This document shows positions 16,643 through 27,996 of a DNA stretch of 64,000 nt, piece by piece. Made by a program: the position numbers and the translations under genes. The DNA lies in NCBI GenBank assembly GCA_004214175.1, contig SGZH01000001.1:62001-126000 (forward strand), in the 5' to 3' direction. Numbering within the stretch: position 1 is the stretch's first letter; the number at the start of each line of letters is the position of its first letter. Below the pieces are notes generated by a model. It was not told where the DNA came from. It searched no databases and saw only the letters and a list, made by a program, of their open reading frames with translations. The stretch is from Flavobacteriales bacterium. GTDB taxonomy: Bacteria > Bacteroidota > Bacteroidia > Flavobacteriales > Flavobacteriaceae.

Positions 16643-19186
16643 TTATTTAGATTCCTTTTTCTCTGTTATTTTAATAACAATTTCATTAGTTTTTTTATTC
16701 AGATCTATTTTAATACTGTCACCTTCTTTTAGCTTTGTATTAATAATCTCTTCTGCTAAGACATCTTCAATATATTTTTGAATAGCTCTTTTAAGGGGTC
16801 TAGCTCCGTATTGTTTGTCAAATCCTTTATCTGCAATAAAATCCTTAGCATTTTTTGAAAGTTTTAACTGGTAGCCTAATCCGTCAATTCTAGCATATAA
16901 TTTACCTAATTCAATGTCGATTATTTTATGAATATCTTCTTTTGATAACGCATTGAAAACAACAACATCATCTATTCTATTTAAAAATTCTGGTGCAAAT
17001 GTTTTCTTTAGTGCATTTTCGATAACTCCCTTTGCATAAGTGTCGGCTTGATTCGTTTTAGCTGAAGTTCCAAAACCAACACCTTGACCAAAATCTTTTA
17101 ATTGTCGTGAACCAATATTAGAGGTCATGATAATAATGGTGTTTCTAAAATCAATTTTACGACCTAAACTATCAGTTAAAAATCCATCATCTAGAACTTG
17201 AAGCATCATATGAAATACATCTGGGTGAGCCTTTTCAATTTCATCAAGTAAAACGATCGAATAAGGCTTCCTTCTTACTTTTTCTGTTAATTGACCACCC
17301 TCCTCGTATCCTACATATCCTGGAGGTGCACCAACTAGTCTAGATATGGCAAATTTTTCCATATATTCACTCATATCTATTCTTATTAAGGCGTTATCGG
17401 AATCAAAAAGCTCTTGTGCCAATACTTTAGCTAGTTGTGTTTTTCCAACCCCTGTCTGACCAAGAAATATAAATGAACCAATGGGTTTATTAGGATCTTT
17501 TAATCCTGCTCTGTTTCGTTGTATCGCCTTTGCTATTTTTTGAACAGCATCGTCTTGGCCTATTACTTTCCCTTTAATTCTTTTCGGTAAAGCAGCAAGC
17601 TTAGTACTCTCTGTTTGTGCAATCCTATTAACGGGAACTCCTGTCATCATTGAAATAACTTCAGCTACATTTGCTTCAGAAACAACTTCTCTGTGCAGTT
17701 GTGATTCTTTTTCCCAGGCTTCTTGTTCAGAGGAAAGTTCTTTTTCAAGATTCTTTTCATCATCTCTTAGTTTAGCTGCCTCTTCATATTTCTGTTTCTT
17801 GACTACTGAGTTTTTTAAATCTCGAACTTCTTCTAATTGTTTTTCAATTTGTACTATTTTTTCTGGTACATGAATGTTTGTGATATGTACTCTGGATCCT
17901 GCTTCATCAAGTGCATCAATAGCTTTATCTGGTAAAAAGCGATCTGTCATATAACGATTGGTTAATTTAACACAGGCAAGTATTGCATCTTCAGTATAAG
18001 TAACATGATGATGCATTTCATACTTGTCTTTAATGTTTTGCAGAATTTCAATTGATTCTTCAACCGAGGTGGGTTCCACTATTACTTTTTGAAATCTTCG
18101 TTCTAAAGCACCATCCTTTTCAATGTATTGTCTATATTCATCTAGTGTTGTTGCTCCAATACATTGTAACTCACCTCTTGCTAGAGCTGGCTTGAACATG
18201 TTAGAAGCATCTAAAGAACCTGTAGCTCCTCCAGCTCCAACAATCGTATGAATTTCGTCAATAAATAAGATAATGTCATCATTTTTTTCAATTTCATTCA
18301 TTACAGCCTTCATACGCTCTTCAAATTGTCCACGGTATTTTGTACCGGCAACCAGGCTAGCTAAATCTAGCGTAACTACTCTTTTATCAAAAAGAATTCT
18401 TGAAACTTTCCTTTGGACTATTCGTAAAGCCAAACCTTCAACAATTGCAGATTTACCGACTCCAGGTTCTCCAATTAATAATGGATTATTCTTTTTTCTT
18501 CTACTTAATATCTGAGAAACACGTTGTATTTCTCCTTCTCTTCCCACTACAGGGTCTAATTTACCTTCGGTGGCCAAATAGGTTAAATCACGCCCAAAGT
18601 TGTCTAAAACAGGTGTCTTTGATTTTTTATTAGTTTTAGTTGTACTCCCAGTAAAAAGGTTTTCTTTACCAGACTGGTCAGCTGGCAAATCCTCACTTGG
18701 AAATGCGTCTGAAGTAGGGGAGTCTTGGAAATCATCATCACTTGAGATCAAGGATTTAAATTGATTTTTAACACCATCATAATCAATTTTCATTTTATTT
18801 AAAAGTTTGGTAGTAGGATCATTTTCATTTCTTAAAATACAGAGTAGTAAGTGTGCCGTATTTATAGAAGTACTTTGAAAAAGTTTAGCTTCTAAAAAAG
18901 TTGTTTTTAAAGCTCTTTCAGCCTGTCTAGTTAAATGAAGATTTTTTTTGTCATTGCTGTTGGATTCAGTGTGAGGATTGGCAGGACTTAATATTTCAAC
19001 TTTTCTACGAAGATGATTCAAATCTATATCCAATGTATTTAGTATCGAAACTGCTTTACCGTTACCGTCGCGAAGCAATCCTAACATTAAGTGCTCAGTA
19101 CCAATAAACTCATGTCCTAATCTCAAAGCCTCCTCTTTACTAAAAGCAATTACATCTTTTACTCTCGGTGAAAAATTATCATCCAT
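16643..19186 (-). CDS. clpC: ATP-dependent Clp protease ATP-binding subunit ClpC
   Basis: AAA+ unfoldase that feeds proteins to ClpP. 847 residues: the double Clp-N repeat covers about 1-145, the first AAA+ domain has Walker [10 protein letters not shown] at 239-247, a middle UVR-like coiled coil is at about 445-495, and the second AAA+ domain has Walker [10 protein letters not shown] at 576-584. The short middle domain marks it as ClpC rather than ClpB. The C-terminal D2-small domain is complete. It is divergent from gyrA across a 482-base AT-rich gap. Confidence 0.97.
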   Translation of the reverse strand: MDDNFSPRVKDVIAFSKEEALRLGHEFIGTEHLMLGLLRDGNGKAVSILNTLDIDLNHLRRKVEILSPANPHTESNSNDKKNLHLTRQAERALKTTFLEAKLFQSTSINTAHLLLCILRNENDPTTKLLNKMKIDYDGVKNQFKSLISSDDDFQDSPTSDAFPSEDLPADQSGKENLFTGSTTKTNKKSKTPVLDNFGRDLTYLATEGKLDPVVGREGEIQRVSQILSRRKKNNPLLIGEPGVGKSAIVEGLALRIVQRKVSRILFDKRVVTLDLASLVAGTKYRGQFEERMKAVMNEIEKNDDIILFIDEIHTIVGAGGATGSLDASNMFKPALARGELQCIGATTLDEYRQYIEKDGALERRFQKVIVEPTSVEESIEILQNIKDKYEMHHHVTYTEDAILACVKLTNRYMTDRFLPDKAIDALDEAGSRVHITNIHVPEKIVQIEKQLEEVRDLKNSVVKKQKYEEAAKLRDDEKNLEKELSSEQEAWEKESQLHREVVSEANVAEVISMMTGVPVNRIAQTESTKLAALPKRIKGKVIGQDDAVQKIAKAIQRNRAGLKDPNKPIGSFIFLGQTGVGKTQLAKVLAQELFDSDNALIRIDMSEYMEKFAISRLVGAPPGYVGYEEGGQLTEKVRRKPYSIVLLDEIEKAHPDVFHMMLQVLDDGFLTDSLGRKIDFRNTIIIMTSNIGSRQLKDFGQGVGFGTSAKTNQADTYAKGVIENALKKTFAPEFLNRIDDVVVFNALSKEDIHKIIDIELGKLYARIDGLGYQLKLSKNAKDFIADKGFDKQYGARPLKRAIQKYIEDVLAEEIINTKLKEGDSIKIDLNKKTNEIVIKITEKKESK

Positions 19187-19668
19187 AATTAATATCTCTT
19201 TATTTTAAACACTTTACGATTTTAGATGTTAAGTGTGAAAAGTATTGTTTTATTGTTATTAAAATTAATTAATTACAATCAGAACAAATATAATGATTGT
19301 TTTTAACCACTAATTCTCTTTAACTATTTTTTATCAATAATTATTAAACCACAAAAACATTTATAAAATCAATAAACATACCATAATTATTTAAGGTATA
19401 AAGTCAAAAATTTAATCCCAATGAAAATATAAAATAAATATAATAACTTTTAATTATTTTAATTGTTTTGAAAATCCTAAAAAAAGCTAATATCACTATA
19501 TAAAACTTATAAATTACAAAATAATAGTATAGATAGTTATTAACGTTTTACACCTAGCTATTTGTTAATAAAATAGTTATTTTTCGACTTGTTTTTTTAT
19601 TAAAAAATATGCAATTAATGTATCTTGCTTATTACTAATTTTTACTAAAAAAAATAAAATAAATTTAT
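19187..19668. other. AT-rich divergent intergenic region between clpC and gyrA
   Basis: 482 bases without a credible gene on either strand. On the minus strand a TATATTTG box at 19285-19292 could drive clpC with a leader of about 95 bases. No full TAnnTTTG match was found before gyrA. I saw no riboswitch, long inverted repeat or RNA gene here; HrcA-type CIRCE repeats, which one might expect before a stress gene, are not visible. Confidence 0.6.
19285..19292 (-). promoter_or_regulatory. clpC: possible -7 box for clpC
   Basis: Minus-strand TATATTTG, full TAnnTTTG match, about 99 bases before the clpC ATG. Longer distance than for other genes here and no -33 TTG at the usual spacing, so moderate to low support. 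Confidence 0.35.
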
Positions 19669-22200
19669 ATGGCTGAAGGTGAAAAATTGATCCCCATCAA
19701 TATTGAGGATGAAATGAAATCAGCTTACATTGATTATTCAATGTCAGTTATTGTATCGCGTGCTTTACCAGATGTAAGAGATGGGATGAAGCCTGTACAT
19801 AGGCGTGTTCTTTTTGGCATGCACGAATTAGGAATAAGAGCAACAGGAGCTCATAAAAAATCTGCAAGAATTGTTGGAGAAGTTTTAGGTAAATACCATC
19901 CCCATGGAGATACTTCTGTTTATGATGCCATGGTTCGAATGGCACAAGAATGGAGTTTGCGTTACATGTTGGTCGATGGACAAGGAAACTTTGGCTCAAT
20001 TGATGGTGATAGTCCAGCTGCGATGCGTTACACAGAAGCGCGAATGCAAAAGATTTCTGAGGATATGCTTGCTGATATTGATAAAGACACCGTTGACCAT
20101 CAATTAAATTTTGATGATACACTAAATGAACCCACTGTTTTACCTACTCGTATTCCTGGGTTACTAATAAACGGTGCTTCTGGTATTGCGGTCGGGATGG
20201 CTACTAATATGCCTCCCCATAATTTAACTGAAGTGATAGACGGCACAATGGCTTACATCGATGACAACGAAATTGATATTGATGGATTAATGCAGCATGT
20301 AAAAGCTCCAGATTTTCCAACAGGTGGAGTTATATATGGTTACGAAGGTGTTAAAGATGCTTTTCATACTGGAAGAGGAAAAATAGTCATGCGAGCAAAA
20401 GCTTCTTTTGAAGAAGTAAATGGTAGAGAATGTATTATTGTTTCTGAAATCCCTTATCAAGTTAATAAGGCAGACATGATCAAAAAGACTGCTGATTTAG
20501 TAAACGAAAAAAAGATTGATGGAATTTCAAACATTCGAGATGAATCCGATAGAAAGGGAATGCGTATTGTATATATACTCAAACGTGATGCTATTCCTAA
20601 CATTGTACTAAATATGTTATTTAAATACACTGCGCTACAATCTAGCTTTAGTGTGAACAATATATGTCTGGTTAATGGACGTCCACGTTTACTTAACTTA
20701 AAAGAGTTAATCCATTATTTTGTCGAACATCGTCATGAAGTAGTAGTTAGACGAACTAAATATCTCTTGAATAAAGCAGAGGAACGCGCTCATATTTTAG
20801 AAGGTTTAATTATTGCCTCTGATAATATCGATGAAGTTATAAAATTGATACGTTCATCCAAAAATGCTGATGAGGCAAGAGAGCGACTTATTAATACTTT
20901 TAAACTCACTGAAATTCAAGCGAAAGCAATTGTTGAAATGAGACTTCGACAACTAACGGGTCTTGAACAAGATAAATTACGCAGTGAATTCGACGAGTTA
21001 ATGAAAACCATCCAAGGTTATAAAGACATTTTAGCAAGTAAGGAATTAAGAATGTCTATTATTAAAGACGAACTTAATGAAATTAGAACTAAATATGGAG
21101 ATGAACGCCGTTCTATAATAGAGTATGCTGGTGGTGATGTGAGTATTACCGACCTAATACCAGATGAAAAAGTAGTAATTACTATTTCGCATGCTGGTTA
21201 TATAAAACGTACTTCCTTGTCTGAATACAAAAAACAGAATAGAGGAGGAGTAGGGGCAAAAGCTTCGTCTACTAGAAATGAAGACTTTTTAGAACATTTA
21301 TTTGTAGGAACCAACCATCAATACATGTTATTCTTTACCCAAACTGGAAAGTGTTTTTGGATGCGTGTATTCGAAATTCCTGAAGGAACAAGAACATCAA
21401 AGGGCAGGGCTATTCAAAACTTAATCAACATTGGTCAAGATGATAAAGTAAAAGCTTTTATTTGTACACAAGACCTAAAAGATGAAGAATACATTAATAG
21501 TCATTATGTTATTATGGCGACCAAAAATGGTCAGGTCAAGAAAACTTCTTTAGAACAATACTCTCGTCCTAGAACTAATGGAATTAATGCCATTACTATA
21601 AAAGATGGAGATGAATTATTAGAAGCTAAATTAACCACAGGAGATAGCCAAGTAATGTTAGCTGTTAAATCTGGTAAAGCGATTCGTTTTGAAGAAGAAA
21701 AAACAAGATCTATGGGTAGAAATGCCTCAGGTGTTAGAGGTATCCGTCTAAACAATGATACTGACGAAGTTATCGGTATGATTACTATCAATGAATCTGA
21801 GTCTGATGTGCTGGTAGTTTCAGAAAATGGATATGGAAAAAGATCTAGCTTAGAAGATTACAGAATTACCAATCGAGGAGGAAAAGGAGTAAAAACTATA
21901 AGCGTCACTGAAAAAACTGGTAGTTTAGTAGCCATTAAAAATGTAACCGATAGTGATGATTTAATGATTATAAATAAATCAGGAATCGCTATTCGTTTAG
22001 AAGTTGATAATTTACGAGTGATGGGTAGAGCTACCCAAGGGGTGCGTTTGATTAAAGTTAGAGATGGAGATGCTATAGCAGCAGTAGCAAAAGTTATGTC
22101 CGATGATGATGATATTGAAATCGACGAAGATGGTAATGTAATCGTTCCAGAAAATAACGCTAATGAAAATGATTCTGATATCACTAAAGAAGAAGAATAA
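19669..22200 (+). CDS. gyrA: DNA gyrase subunit A
   Basis: Breakage-reunion subunit of DNA gyrase. 843 residues; the catalytic tyrosine is Y121 (AMRYTEARM). The quinolone-determining region reads [12 protein letters not shown] at 77-88, with Thr82 in the place of E. coli Ser83 and Asp86 in place of Asp87; threonine there is the normal state in flavobacteria as I recall, not a resistance change. The C-terminal beta-pinwheel has the GyrA box at residues 523-529 as QNRGGVG rather than QRRGGKG. The last 30 residues are a strongly acidic tail. A TPR gene follows after 14 bases. Confidence 0.97.
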   Translation: MAEGEKLIPINIEDEMKSAYIDYSMSVIVSRALPDVRDGMKPVHRRVLFGMHELGIRATGAHKKSARIVGEVLGKYHPHGDTSVYDAMVRMAQEWSLRYMLVDGQGNFGSIDGDSPAAMRYTEARMQKISEDMLADIDKDTVDHQLNFDDTLNEPTVLPTRIPGLLINGASGIAVGMATNMPPHNLTEVIDGTMAYIDDNEIDIDGLMQHVKAPDFPTGGVIYGYEGVKDAFHTGRGKIVMRAKASFEEVNGRECIIVSEIPYQVNKADMIKKTADLVNEKKIDGISNIRDESDRKGMRIVYILKRDAIPNIVLNMLFKYTALQSSFSVNNICLVNGRPRLLNLKELIHYFVEHRHEVVVRRTKYLLNKAEERAHILEGLIIASDNIDEVIKLIRSSKNADEARERLINTFKLTEIQAKAIVEMRLRQLTGLEQDKLRSEFDELMKTIQGYKDILASKELRMSIIKDELNEIRTKYGDERRSIIEYAGGDVSITDLIPDEKVVITISHAGYIKRTSLSEYKKQNRGGVGAKASSTRNEDFLEHLFVGTNHQYMLFFTQTGKCFWMRVFEIPEGTRTSKGRAIQNLINIGQDDKVKAFICTQDLKDEEYINSHYVIMATKNGQVKKTSLEQYSRPRTNGINAITIKDGDELLEAKLTTGDSQVMLAVKSGKAIRFEEEKTRSMGRNASGVRGIRLNNDTDEVIGMITINESESDVLVVSENGYGKRSSLEDYRITNRGGKGVKTISVTEKTGSLVAIKNVTDSDDLMIINKSGIAIRLEVDNLRVMGRATQGVRLIKVRDGDAIAAVAKVMSDDDDIEIDEDGNVIVPENNANENDSDITKEEE

Positions 22201-22214
22201 AAAATAAAAAAACA

Positions 22215-23468
22215 ATGAAAAAACAATTAATAGTAATAGCATTATTACTAGTTTCTGCGACTACATTTGCTCAGAAAAAAGAAATCAAAACTGCTCAAAA
22301 ATCAATTAAGTCAGGAAATTTTACTGAGGCAATCACCACATTAGCTTCTATCGAGGGATTGGTTGATAAAGCCGATTCTAGCATTAAAGAACAGTATAGT
22401 TTAATACTTGCACAAGCCTATTTAGGTGCAGCTAATAACGATTTTGAAAAATTAAACTTAGCTGCTAATTTGTTCGAAAAAGTATTGCTTAACAAAAGCA
22501 GTAAATATGTAGGTGATGCATCAAAAGGACTTGAAGAAGTAGGAGTAGCACTCATTAATAGTGCCCAATTAGATCAAAAGAACCAGAATTATATCGAAGG
22601 TTCCAAAAAAATCTATCGAGGTTATACCTTAAGAAAAAATGATACCATATTTTTATATTATGCTGCCTCTTTAGCTACCGATGGTAAAGATTATGATTTA
22701 GCTATAAATCGTTATGAGGAACTTATGGATATTGGTTATACCGGAATTTCAGAAGAGTTTTATGCCACTAAAAAAGGTACGAAGGAAGAAACAAAGTTTT
22801 CTTCAAAAACAGAACGAGATTTGTTAGTTAAAAAAGGTGATTATGTAATACCAAGAAGTAAATTCACAAAATCTAAAAAAGGGACTATTTTAAAAAATAT
22901 GACTTTTATTTATTTAAATAAAGGAGAGAAAGAAAAAGCTACAGAGTTAATGAAGAAAGCCAGAGCAGCTTCTCCTAACGATAAAAGCTTAATGTATGCA
23001 GAAGCTGAGTTGTATTATACCAGCGGTGATATGACAAATTATAAGAAAATAATTAGTGAACTAATTAAAAGTGATCCCAATAATCCTGATTTATATTATA
23101 ACTTAGGTGTTGCAAGTTCAAGAAATGGTGAAAAAGTGGAAGCTATGGAATATTATTCTATGGCTATTGAACTCAATCCGGACTATGCTGAAGCTTTAAT
23201 TAATAAGGCTCAATTAATACTTGATGGTGAAAGAACAATTATTGATGAAATGAATAGTCTTGGGACTTCAAATGCTGATTATGATCGTTATGATGTTCTT
23301 AAAGAGGAAAAGAATAAATTGTACCTTGAGGCACTACCATACCTAGAATCTGCATCAAGACTGCGTCCTGAGTCTATGGATATTGTCAAAACTTTAAAAG
23401 GAATCTATGGCCTTTTAGGTATGGATACAAAAGAAAAAGAAATGAGAATTATATTAGATCAAAACTAG
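22215..23468 (+). CDS. secreted TPR-repeat protein downstream of gyrA
   Basis: 417 residues with a Sec signal peptide (about 1-19, ending TTFAQ) and tetratricopeptide repeats, clearest at about 280-330 (DLYYNLGVASSRNGEKVEA, then MAIELNPDYAEALINKA). Predicted periplasmic or outer-membrane-associated scaffold; partner unknown. It follows gyrA closely and shares its terminator, so it is probably cotranscribed with gyrA, a placement that I recall as common in flavobacteria though without functional explanation. Confidence 0.88.
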   Translation: MKKQLIVIALLLVSATTFAQKKEIKTAQKSIKSGNFTEAITTLASIEGLVDKADSSIKEQYSLILAQAYLGAANNDFEKLNLAANLFEKVLLNKSSKYVGDASKGLEEVGVALINSAQLDQKNQNYIEGSKKIYRGYTLRKNDTIFLYYAASLATDGKDYDLAINRYEELMDIGYTGISEEFYATKKGTKEETKFSSKTERDLLVKKGDYVIPRSKFTKSKKGTILKNMTFIYLNKGEKEKATELMKKARAASPNDKSLMYAEAELYYTSGDMTNYKKIISELIKSDPNNPDLYYNLGVASSRNGEKVEAMEYYSMAIELNPDYAEALINKAQLILDGERTIIDEMNSLGTSNADYDRYDVLKEEKNKLYLEALPYLESASRLRPESMDIVKTLKGIYGLLGMDTKEKEMRIILDQN

Positions 23469-23495
23469 GTTTAATATTTATTTTTTAGTTATTAG

Positions 23496-23521
23496 AAGCT
23501 TCTATAATAGAAGCTTTTTTT
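23496..23521 (+). terminator. Rho-independent terminator of the gyrA-TPR unit
   Basis: Perfect 9-base stem AAGCTTCTA/TAGAAGCTT with a 3-base loop, followed by a T run. It lies 28 bases after the TPR gene stop and its T run touches the stop of the converging NlpC/P60 gene. Confidence 0.85.
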
Positions 23522-24269
23522 ATATCATCCGTTTGATCACTCTAAGTTTATGGGTATGCTTCTGTTTTTCAATATTAAAAATACCTGAATGATCTAATTG
23601 ATCAATTCTAACTTTACCATGAGCATGAATAATTCGATTGTTTTCCAATATAATACCTACATGAGTTATTATACCTTCATCATTATCAAAAAATGCTAAA
23701 TCACCAGCTTCACTTTCTTCTATAAAACTTAATACTTCCCCTTGATTTACCTGCTGAATTGCATCCCGAAATAATTGGTATCCACAAAGTTTATAAACCA
23801 TTTGAGTAAAACCACTGCAATCTATTCCAAAAGGTGTTTTTCCTCCCCACAAATAGGGACTATTTAAATACATTTGTGCAAATTCTGTAAGGTTTGATTT
23901 GTTTAATTTTTTAGAGGTAGTAGCTCCTTCAAATGAGTGATTTAAAAATTTTGAAATTGCTGTGTTACTCCCAATACTAATTGGCAATAGCGTATTAGTA
24001 GCTGTTGTTATTATATCTAATAAATGGGTAGAAAGTTTTGGAGTTTTTTGACTCAATTCTTCAAATTCAGAAAGCGAGATTTTTTTACACTGTTTATTGT
24101 CGATCCAACCTTCATATTGATCATCAACTAGACGAACTTTACACCATTTTTCGGTAACTTCAAGAATCTCAAATAGATCACCATAGAGTACTTGTGAAAT
24201 CATTTCACTACAATCAGAGTCTTCTAATCGTAATGGAATAATATTTAAGTTACAGAGTCCGTAATCCAT
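23520..24269 (-). CDS. C40 family peptidase (NlpC/P60) with N-terminal SH3 domain
   Basis: 249-residue predicted cell-wall peptidase that cuts peptide stems of peptidoglycan or its fragments. Residues about 1-65 resemble a bacterial SH3 domain, followed by a linker and the NlpC/P60 domain with Cys151 (FGIDCSGF), His203 (ITHVGII) and His215 as the likely catalytic triad. There is no signal peptide, so it probably acts in the cytosol on recycled muropeptides, as do dipeptidyl-peptidase VI-type enzymes (inference). It is 17 bases downstream of the thiolase gene on the same strand. Confidence 0.9.
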   Translation of the reverse strand: MDYGLCNLNIIPLRLEDSDCSEMISQVLYGDLFEILEVTEKWCKVRLVDDQYEGWIDNKQCKKISLSEFEELSQKTPKLSTHLLDIITTATNTLLPISIGSNTAISKFLNHSFEGATTSKKLNKSNLTEFAQMYLNSPYLWGGKTPFGIDCSGFTQMVYKLCGYQLFRDAIQQVNQGEVLSFIEESEAGDLAFFDNDEGIITHVGIILENNRIIHAHGKVRIDQLDHSGIFNIEKQKHTHKLRVIKRMI

Positions 24270-24286
24270 TAATTATGGGTGTGAAA

Positions 24287-25465
24287 TTAATTTCTTTCTA
24301 AAATCATCGCTGAAGCTCCACCGCCACCATTACAAATTGCAGCTGCACCAAGTTTTGAGTTATTTTGTTTTAAAACATTAATTAAAGTTATTAATATTCT
24401 AACACCACTACAGCCTAAAGGGTGACCTAAAGAAACCGCACCACCATTAACATTTACAATTGAATTATCCACACCTAAAAGTTTCATATTTGCAAGGCCT
24501 ACTACAGAAAATGCTTCATTCAATTCAAAATAATTGATATCATCGATTTTCAAATTTGCTTTTTCTAAAGCGATGGGTAAAGCTTTTGCTGGTGAAGTCG
24601 TAAACCATTTTGGGTTTTGGGCTGCATCTGCATAACTTTTTATAGTAGCTAAGGGAGTTAAGCCCATTTCTATGGCTTTTTCCTCATTCATCAAAATCAT
24701 AGCACCTGCACCATCATTAATGGTAGATGCGTTTGCTGCGGTTACTGTACCTCCTTTAGTGAAAACAGCACGTAAGTTTGGAATTTTTTCCATACGAACA
24801 TTTTTGTATTCTTCATCTTCATTAAATACTAAAGGTGCTCCTTTTCGTTGGGGTATTTCAACGGGTATCACTTCATCATTAAATTTTCCATCATTCCAGG
24901 CTTTCATTGATCTTGTGTAGGATTCTATAGCAAAGTTGTCTTGTTCCTCACGTGTTATTTGATGTTCTGAGGCACATAAATCTGCAAAAACTCCCATTGC
25001 TTCCTGATCAAAAGAGTCAACCAATCCGTCTTTTTGCATGCCATCTTGCATTTCCTTTGATCCAAATTTGTGTCCGTTTCTTAAATGCAGGTAATGTGGA
25101 ATATTACTCATACTCTCCATACCTCCAGCAATTACGATTTGAGCATCTCCCAATGCAATTGCCTGAGCAGCATTCATAACAGCTTTCATTCCAGAAGCAC
25201 AAACTTTGTTTACAGTAGTACAAGGAACTGAATCAGAAATACCAGCACCAATAGCGGCTTGTCTTGCAGGAGCCTGTCCAACTCCAGCTTGAACAACATT
25301 TCCCATATATACTTCATCAACTAGGGAAGGATTTAAATTTATTTTTTCCATAGCGCCTTTAATGGCTATAGCACCTAATTTGGAAGCTGATAAAGATGAT
25401 AAGCTTCCCATAAAACTCCCTATGGGAGTTCTTATTGCACTCACTACAACAACTTTTTTATTCAT
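24287..25465 (-). CDS. acetyl-CoA C-acyltransferase (thiolase)
   Basis: 392-residue thiolase. The acyl-accepting cysteine is C89 (VNKVCASGMKA); the C-terminal catalytic histidine and cysteine lie in GHPLGCSG and CNGGGGAS. It could act in the biosynthetic direction (acetoacetyl-CoA) or in degradation; the MGNVVQAGVGQAPARQ motif fits acetyl-CoA acetyltransferases. It stands alone without other beta-oxidation genes, with the peptidase gene downstream. Confidence 0.93.
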   Translation of the reverse strand: MNKKVVVVSAIRTPIGSFMGSLSSLSASKLGAIAIKGAMEKINLNPSLVDEVYMGNVVQAGVGQAPARQAAIGAGISDSVPCTTVNKVCASGMKAVMNAAQAIALGDAQIVIAGGMESMSNIPHYLHLRNGHKFGSKEMQDGMQKDGLVDSFDQEAMGVFADLCASEHQITREEQDNFAIESYTRSMKAWNDGKFNDEVIPVEIPQRKGAPLVFNEDEEYKNVRMEKIPNLRAVFTKGGTVTAANASTINDGAGAMILMNEEKAIEMGLTPLATIKSYADAAQNPKWFTTSPAKALPIALEKANLKIDDINYFELNEAFSVVGLANMKLLGVDNSIVNVNGGAVSLGHPLGCSGVRILITLINVLKQNNSKLGAAAICNGGGGASAMILERN

Positions 25466-25501
25466 TTAAATAAGGGTTTTTAGACTTGATTTTATTGATT
25501 A

Positions 25502-25509
25502 CAAATTTA
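25502..25509 (-). promoter_or_regulatory. -7 box of the thiolase promoter
   Basis: Minus-strand TAAATTTG, a full TAnnTTTG match, 37 bases before the thiolase ATG. Confidence 0.5.
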
Positions 25510-25599
25510 AGCATTTAATATTAAAAAATCTTTCTCGATAATTTTCTTATTGTAAATAAACAAACGATATTTATACCAATTATCAGGAAATTGATATTG

Positions 25600-27636
25600 A
25601 TGAAAAAATATTTTACTTCTTTTACAAAAAATCAGTCTCTTATATACAAAATATTATTATTTGTACTCTCGACTGGTTTAATCATGTATTTACTGCCAAA
25701 GGGAGGGCAATTTAAATATAATTTTCAGAAAGGTAAACCATGGCAATATGAGAATCTGTATGCGCCATTTTCTTTTACCATCAAAAAAAGTGATGCCTCC
25801 ATTGAAGAAGAGAAGAAAATGATTATTGAGGATAATACACCTTATTTTGAAGTTGACATATCTAAAAAAGCTTCTTCTAAATCGTTGTTTTTATCCTATT
25901 TGAAAAAAAATGATTCAATAATTGGTTCAGTAAATACCAATAATACTTTAATTGGCACTTCAATTATAGATGAATTATATACTTACGGGATAACAAACGA
26001 AAAATATTCCTTTCCACCTGAAAAAATAATTTATTTAAAAAAGGGAAACGAACTACAGGAAATAGGATACAATCAATTAATTTATTTTGGTGATTTAAAA
26101 AATGTAATTAGCACAATGATTAACGGATTTAGCGAGAAAGCATCTCCTTTTTTATTAGATCTACTTTTAAACTCATTAATTTCTAATGTGAGTTTAGATA
26201 GTAAATTAACAGAATCTATCGTTTTATCTAGAATTGAAAAAATTAATCCAAATCGAGGGGTAATAGATAAGGGAAGTAGAATTATAGCAAAAGGAGAGGT
26301 TGTTGAAGGATCTAAGTTTCAAATATTAAATTCTTACAAAGCAGTTTTTCAATCACAAGTATGGAGTAAATCTAATTACAACTGGTTATTATTAGGATAT
26401 TCGCTGTTAATTTCACTTGTCTTCTTGATGTTATTTTTGTTTATGAAAAACTACAGGAAAGAAATTTTCAAGGATAATAATAAAATGACATTTATTTTAT
26501 TTAATGTTGTCTTAATGATATTCGTTACTTCTTTGGTAGTTACATACGATGCAAAATTAGTTTATATAACCCCCTTATGTATTTTACCATTAGTTCTTAA
26601 AGCTTTTTTTGATGCGAGATTGGGTTTGTTTGTCCACGTGCTTACCATTTTGTTGCTTGGATTTACTGTTCCTAGCAGTTTTGAGTTTTTATTTTTACAA
26701 ACAATAGCAGGAATGGTTACTATCTTGACAGTATCAGAATTATACAAAAGAGCAAATTTATTTATATCAGTAGGTCAAATAACCTTTGTGTATATACTTG
26801 GTTATTTTGCCTTTTTTGTTATTCAAGAAGGAAATGTAGAATTAATTCAATGGGATTATTTTATGTATTTTATCCTCTGTGGACTATTAACCTTATTTTC
26901 TTTCCCTTTAATATATATCTATGAGAAGATGTTTGGTTTGGTATCCGACGTTTCCTTACTAGAATTGAGTGATACTAACTCAAAATTACTAAAAGAACTA
27001 TCTAATAAAGCACCAGGGACTTTTCATCATTCCTTAAATGTTGCTAATCTAGCCGAAGCAGCAGCCAATGAAATCGATGCTAACGCAATGTTAACTCGAG
27101 TAGGAGCTCTATACCATGATATTGGTAAAATGGTACAACCTACTTATTTTACTGAAAATCAAATTTCTTCGGTTAACTCTCATGATGATTTGGATCCCAA
27201 GGAAAGTGCTGAAATTATTATTGACCATGTAATTAATGGTATTGAAATTGCTAAAAAAAATAACATACCGGATCGAATCATTGATTTCATTAGAACACAC
27301 CATGGAACAAGTTTAGTATATTATTTTTATAATAAAGAATCAGAAAAAATAGGAGAGGTTAACAAAACAGATTTTTCATATCCAGGCCCGACTCCTTTTT
27401 CAAAAGAAACAGCCATTCTAATGATGGCAGATAGTGTAGAAGCAGCTAGTAAAAGTTTGAAAGAACCTACATCGTCTAAATTAGATTCTTTTGTAGAAAA
27501 TATTATTGATAATCAGTTAAATCAAGGTCAGTTTTTGAATGCCAATATTACATTGAAAGAAATTCAAAAAATAAAAAAGGTATTAAAAAAGAAACTTAAT
27601 AATATGTATCATTTAAGAGTAGAGTATCCTCAGTAG
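25600..27636 (+). CDS. PgpH-like 7TM receptor with HD-type phosphodiesterase domain
   Basis: 678-residue membrane protein. Start taken at ATG (MKKYFTSFTKNQ); an in-frame TTG lies 9 bases upstream. Order: one N-terminal membrane helix (about 14-33), a periplasmic 7TMR-HD extracellular domain to about residue 260, seven membrane helices at about 262-450, then a cytosolic HD domain with HHSLNVANLAE, LYHDIGKM and RTHHG. In Listeria PgpH this architecture breaks down c-di-AMP; the same substrate here is inferred. The pterin dehydratase gene follows 19 bases downstream. Confidence 0.92.
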   Translation: MKKYFTSFTKNQSLIYKILLFVLSTGLIMYLLPKGGQFKYNFQKGKPWQYENLYAPFSFTIKKSDASIEEEKKMIIEDNTPYFEVDISKKASSKSLFLSYLKKNDSIIGSVNTNNTLIGTSIIDELYTYGITNEKYSFPPEKIIYLKKGNELQEIGYNQLIYFGDLKNVISTMINGFSEKASPFLLDLLLNSLISNVSLDSKLTESIVLSRIEKINPNRGVIDKGSRIIAKGEVVEGSKFQILNSYKAVFQSQVWSKSNYNWLLLGYSLLISLVFLMLFLFMKNYRKEIFKDNNKMTFILFNVVLMIFVTSLVVTYDAKLVYITPLCILPLVLKAFFDARLGLFVHVLTILLLGFTVPSSFEFLFLQTIAGMVTILTVSELYKRANLFISVGQITFVYILGYFAFFVIQEGNVELIQWDYFMYFILCGLLTLFSFPLIYIYEKMFGLVSDVSLLELSDTNSKLLKELSNKAPGTFHHSLNVANLAEAAANEIDANAMLTRVGALYHDIGKMVQPTYFTENQISSVNSHDDLDPKESAEIIIDHVINGIEIAKKNNIPDRIIDFIRTHHGTSLVYYFYNKESEKIGEVNKTDFSYPGPTPFSKETAILMMADSVEAASKSLKEPTSSKLDSFVENIIDNQLNQGQFLNANITLKEIQKIKKVLKKKLNNMYHLRVEYPQ

Positions 27637-27655
27637 AGAGAAAAAATTAGATGAC

Positions 27656-27967
27656 TTGAAAAAGTTTACAAAAATAGAAATAGAAAAAACAATTAAAAAA
27701 TTAAGCAATTGGACTTATCACGACAAGGCAATTCATGCTACCTTTAAATTTAACAATTTTAAGGATACATTTTTTGTGATGGAACAAATAGCTTTAATTG
27801 CAGAAAAAATAAATCACCATCCCAATTGGTCTAATGTTTATAATGTATTAAATATTAGTCTTACAACCCATGATGCTGGAGGATTAACCAATAAAGATTT
27901 TGAATTGGCAACAATGATTAATGGAGTAGTCGAAGAGATCTTAATGAAAAATGATACAACTATTTAG
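27656..27967 (+). CDS. 4a-hydroxytetrahydrobiopterin dehydratase (pterin-4a-carbinolamine dehydratase)
   Basis: 103-residue PCD/DCoH protein that regenerates the pterin cofactor after aromatic amino-acid hydroxylation. The signature is complete: H54-H55-P56 (EKINHHPNW), Y62, H72 (LTTHDAGG) and D81 (TNKDFELA). The start is TTG: an ATG five bases upstream is in another frame and stops at once. It directly follows the PgpH-like gene; no phenylalanine hydroxylase gene is present in the window. Confidence 0.93.
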   Translation: MKKFTKIEIEKTIKKLSNWTYHDKAIHATFKFNNFKDTFFVMEQIALIAEKINHHPNWSNVYNVLNISLTTHDAGGLTNKDFELATMINGVVEEILMKNDTTI

Positions 27968-27996
27968 TAGCGATCTCTTAAAAGTTATTAAATTAA

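Noticed and set aside
19906-19920. GyrA Thr82 as a quinolone-resistance change
   Set aside because: Threonine at this position is the usual state in flavobacteria as I recall, and Asp86 is intact.
21858-22226. Minus-strand open frames within gyrA (also at 19748-20122 and 21531-21791)
   Set aside because: They are shadows of a clear gene on the other strand and show no family features.
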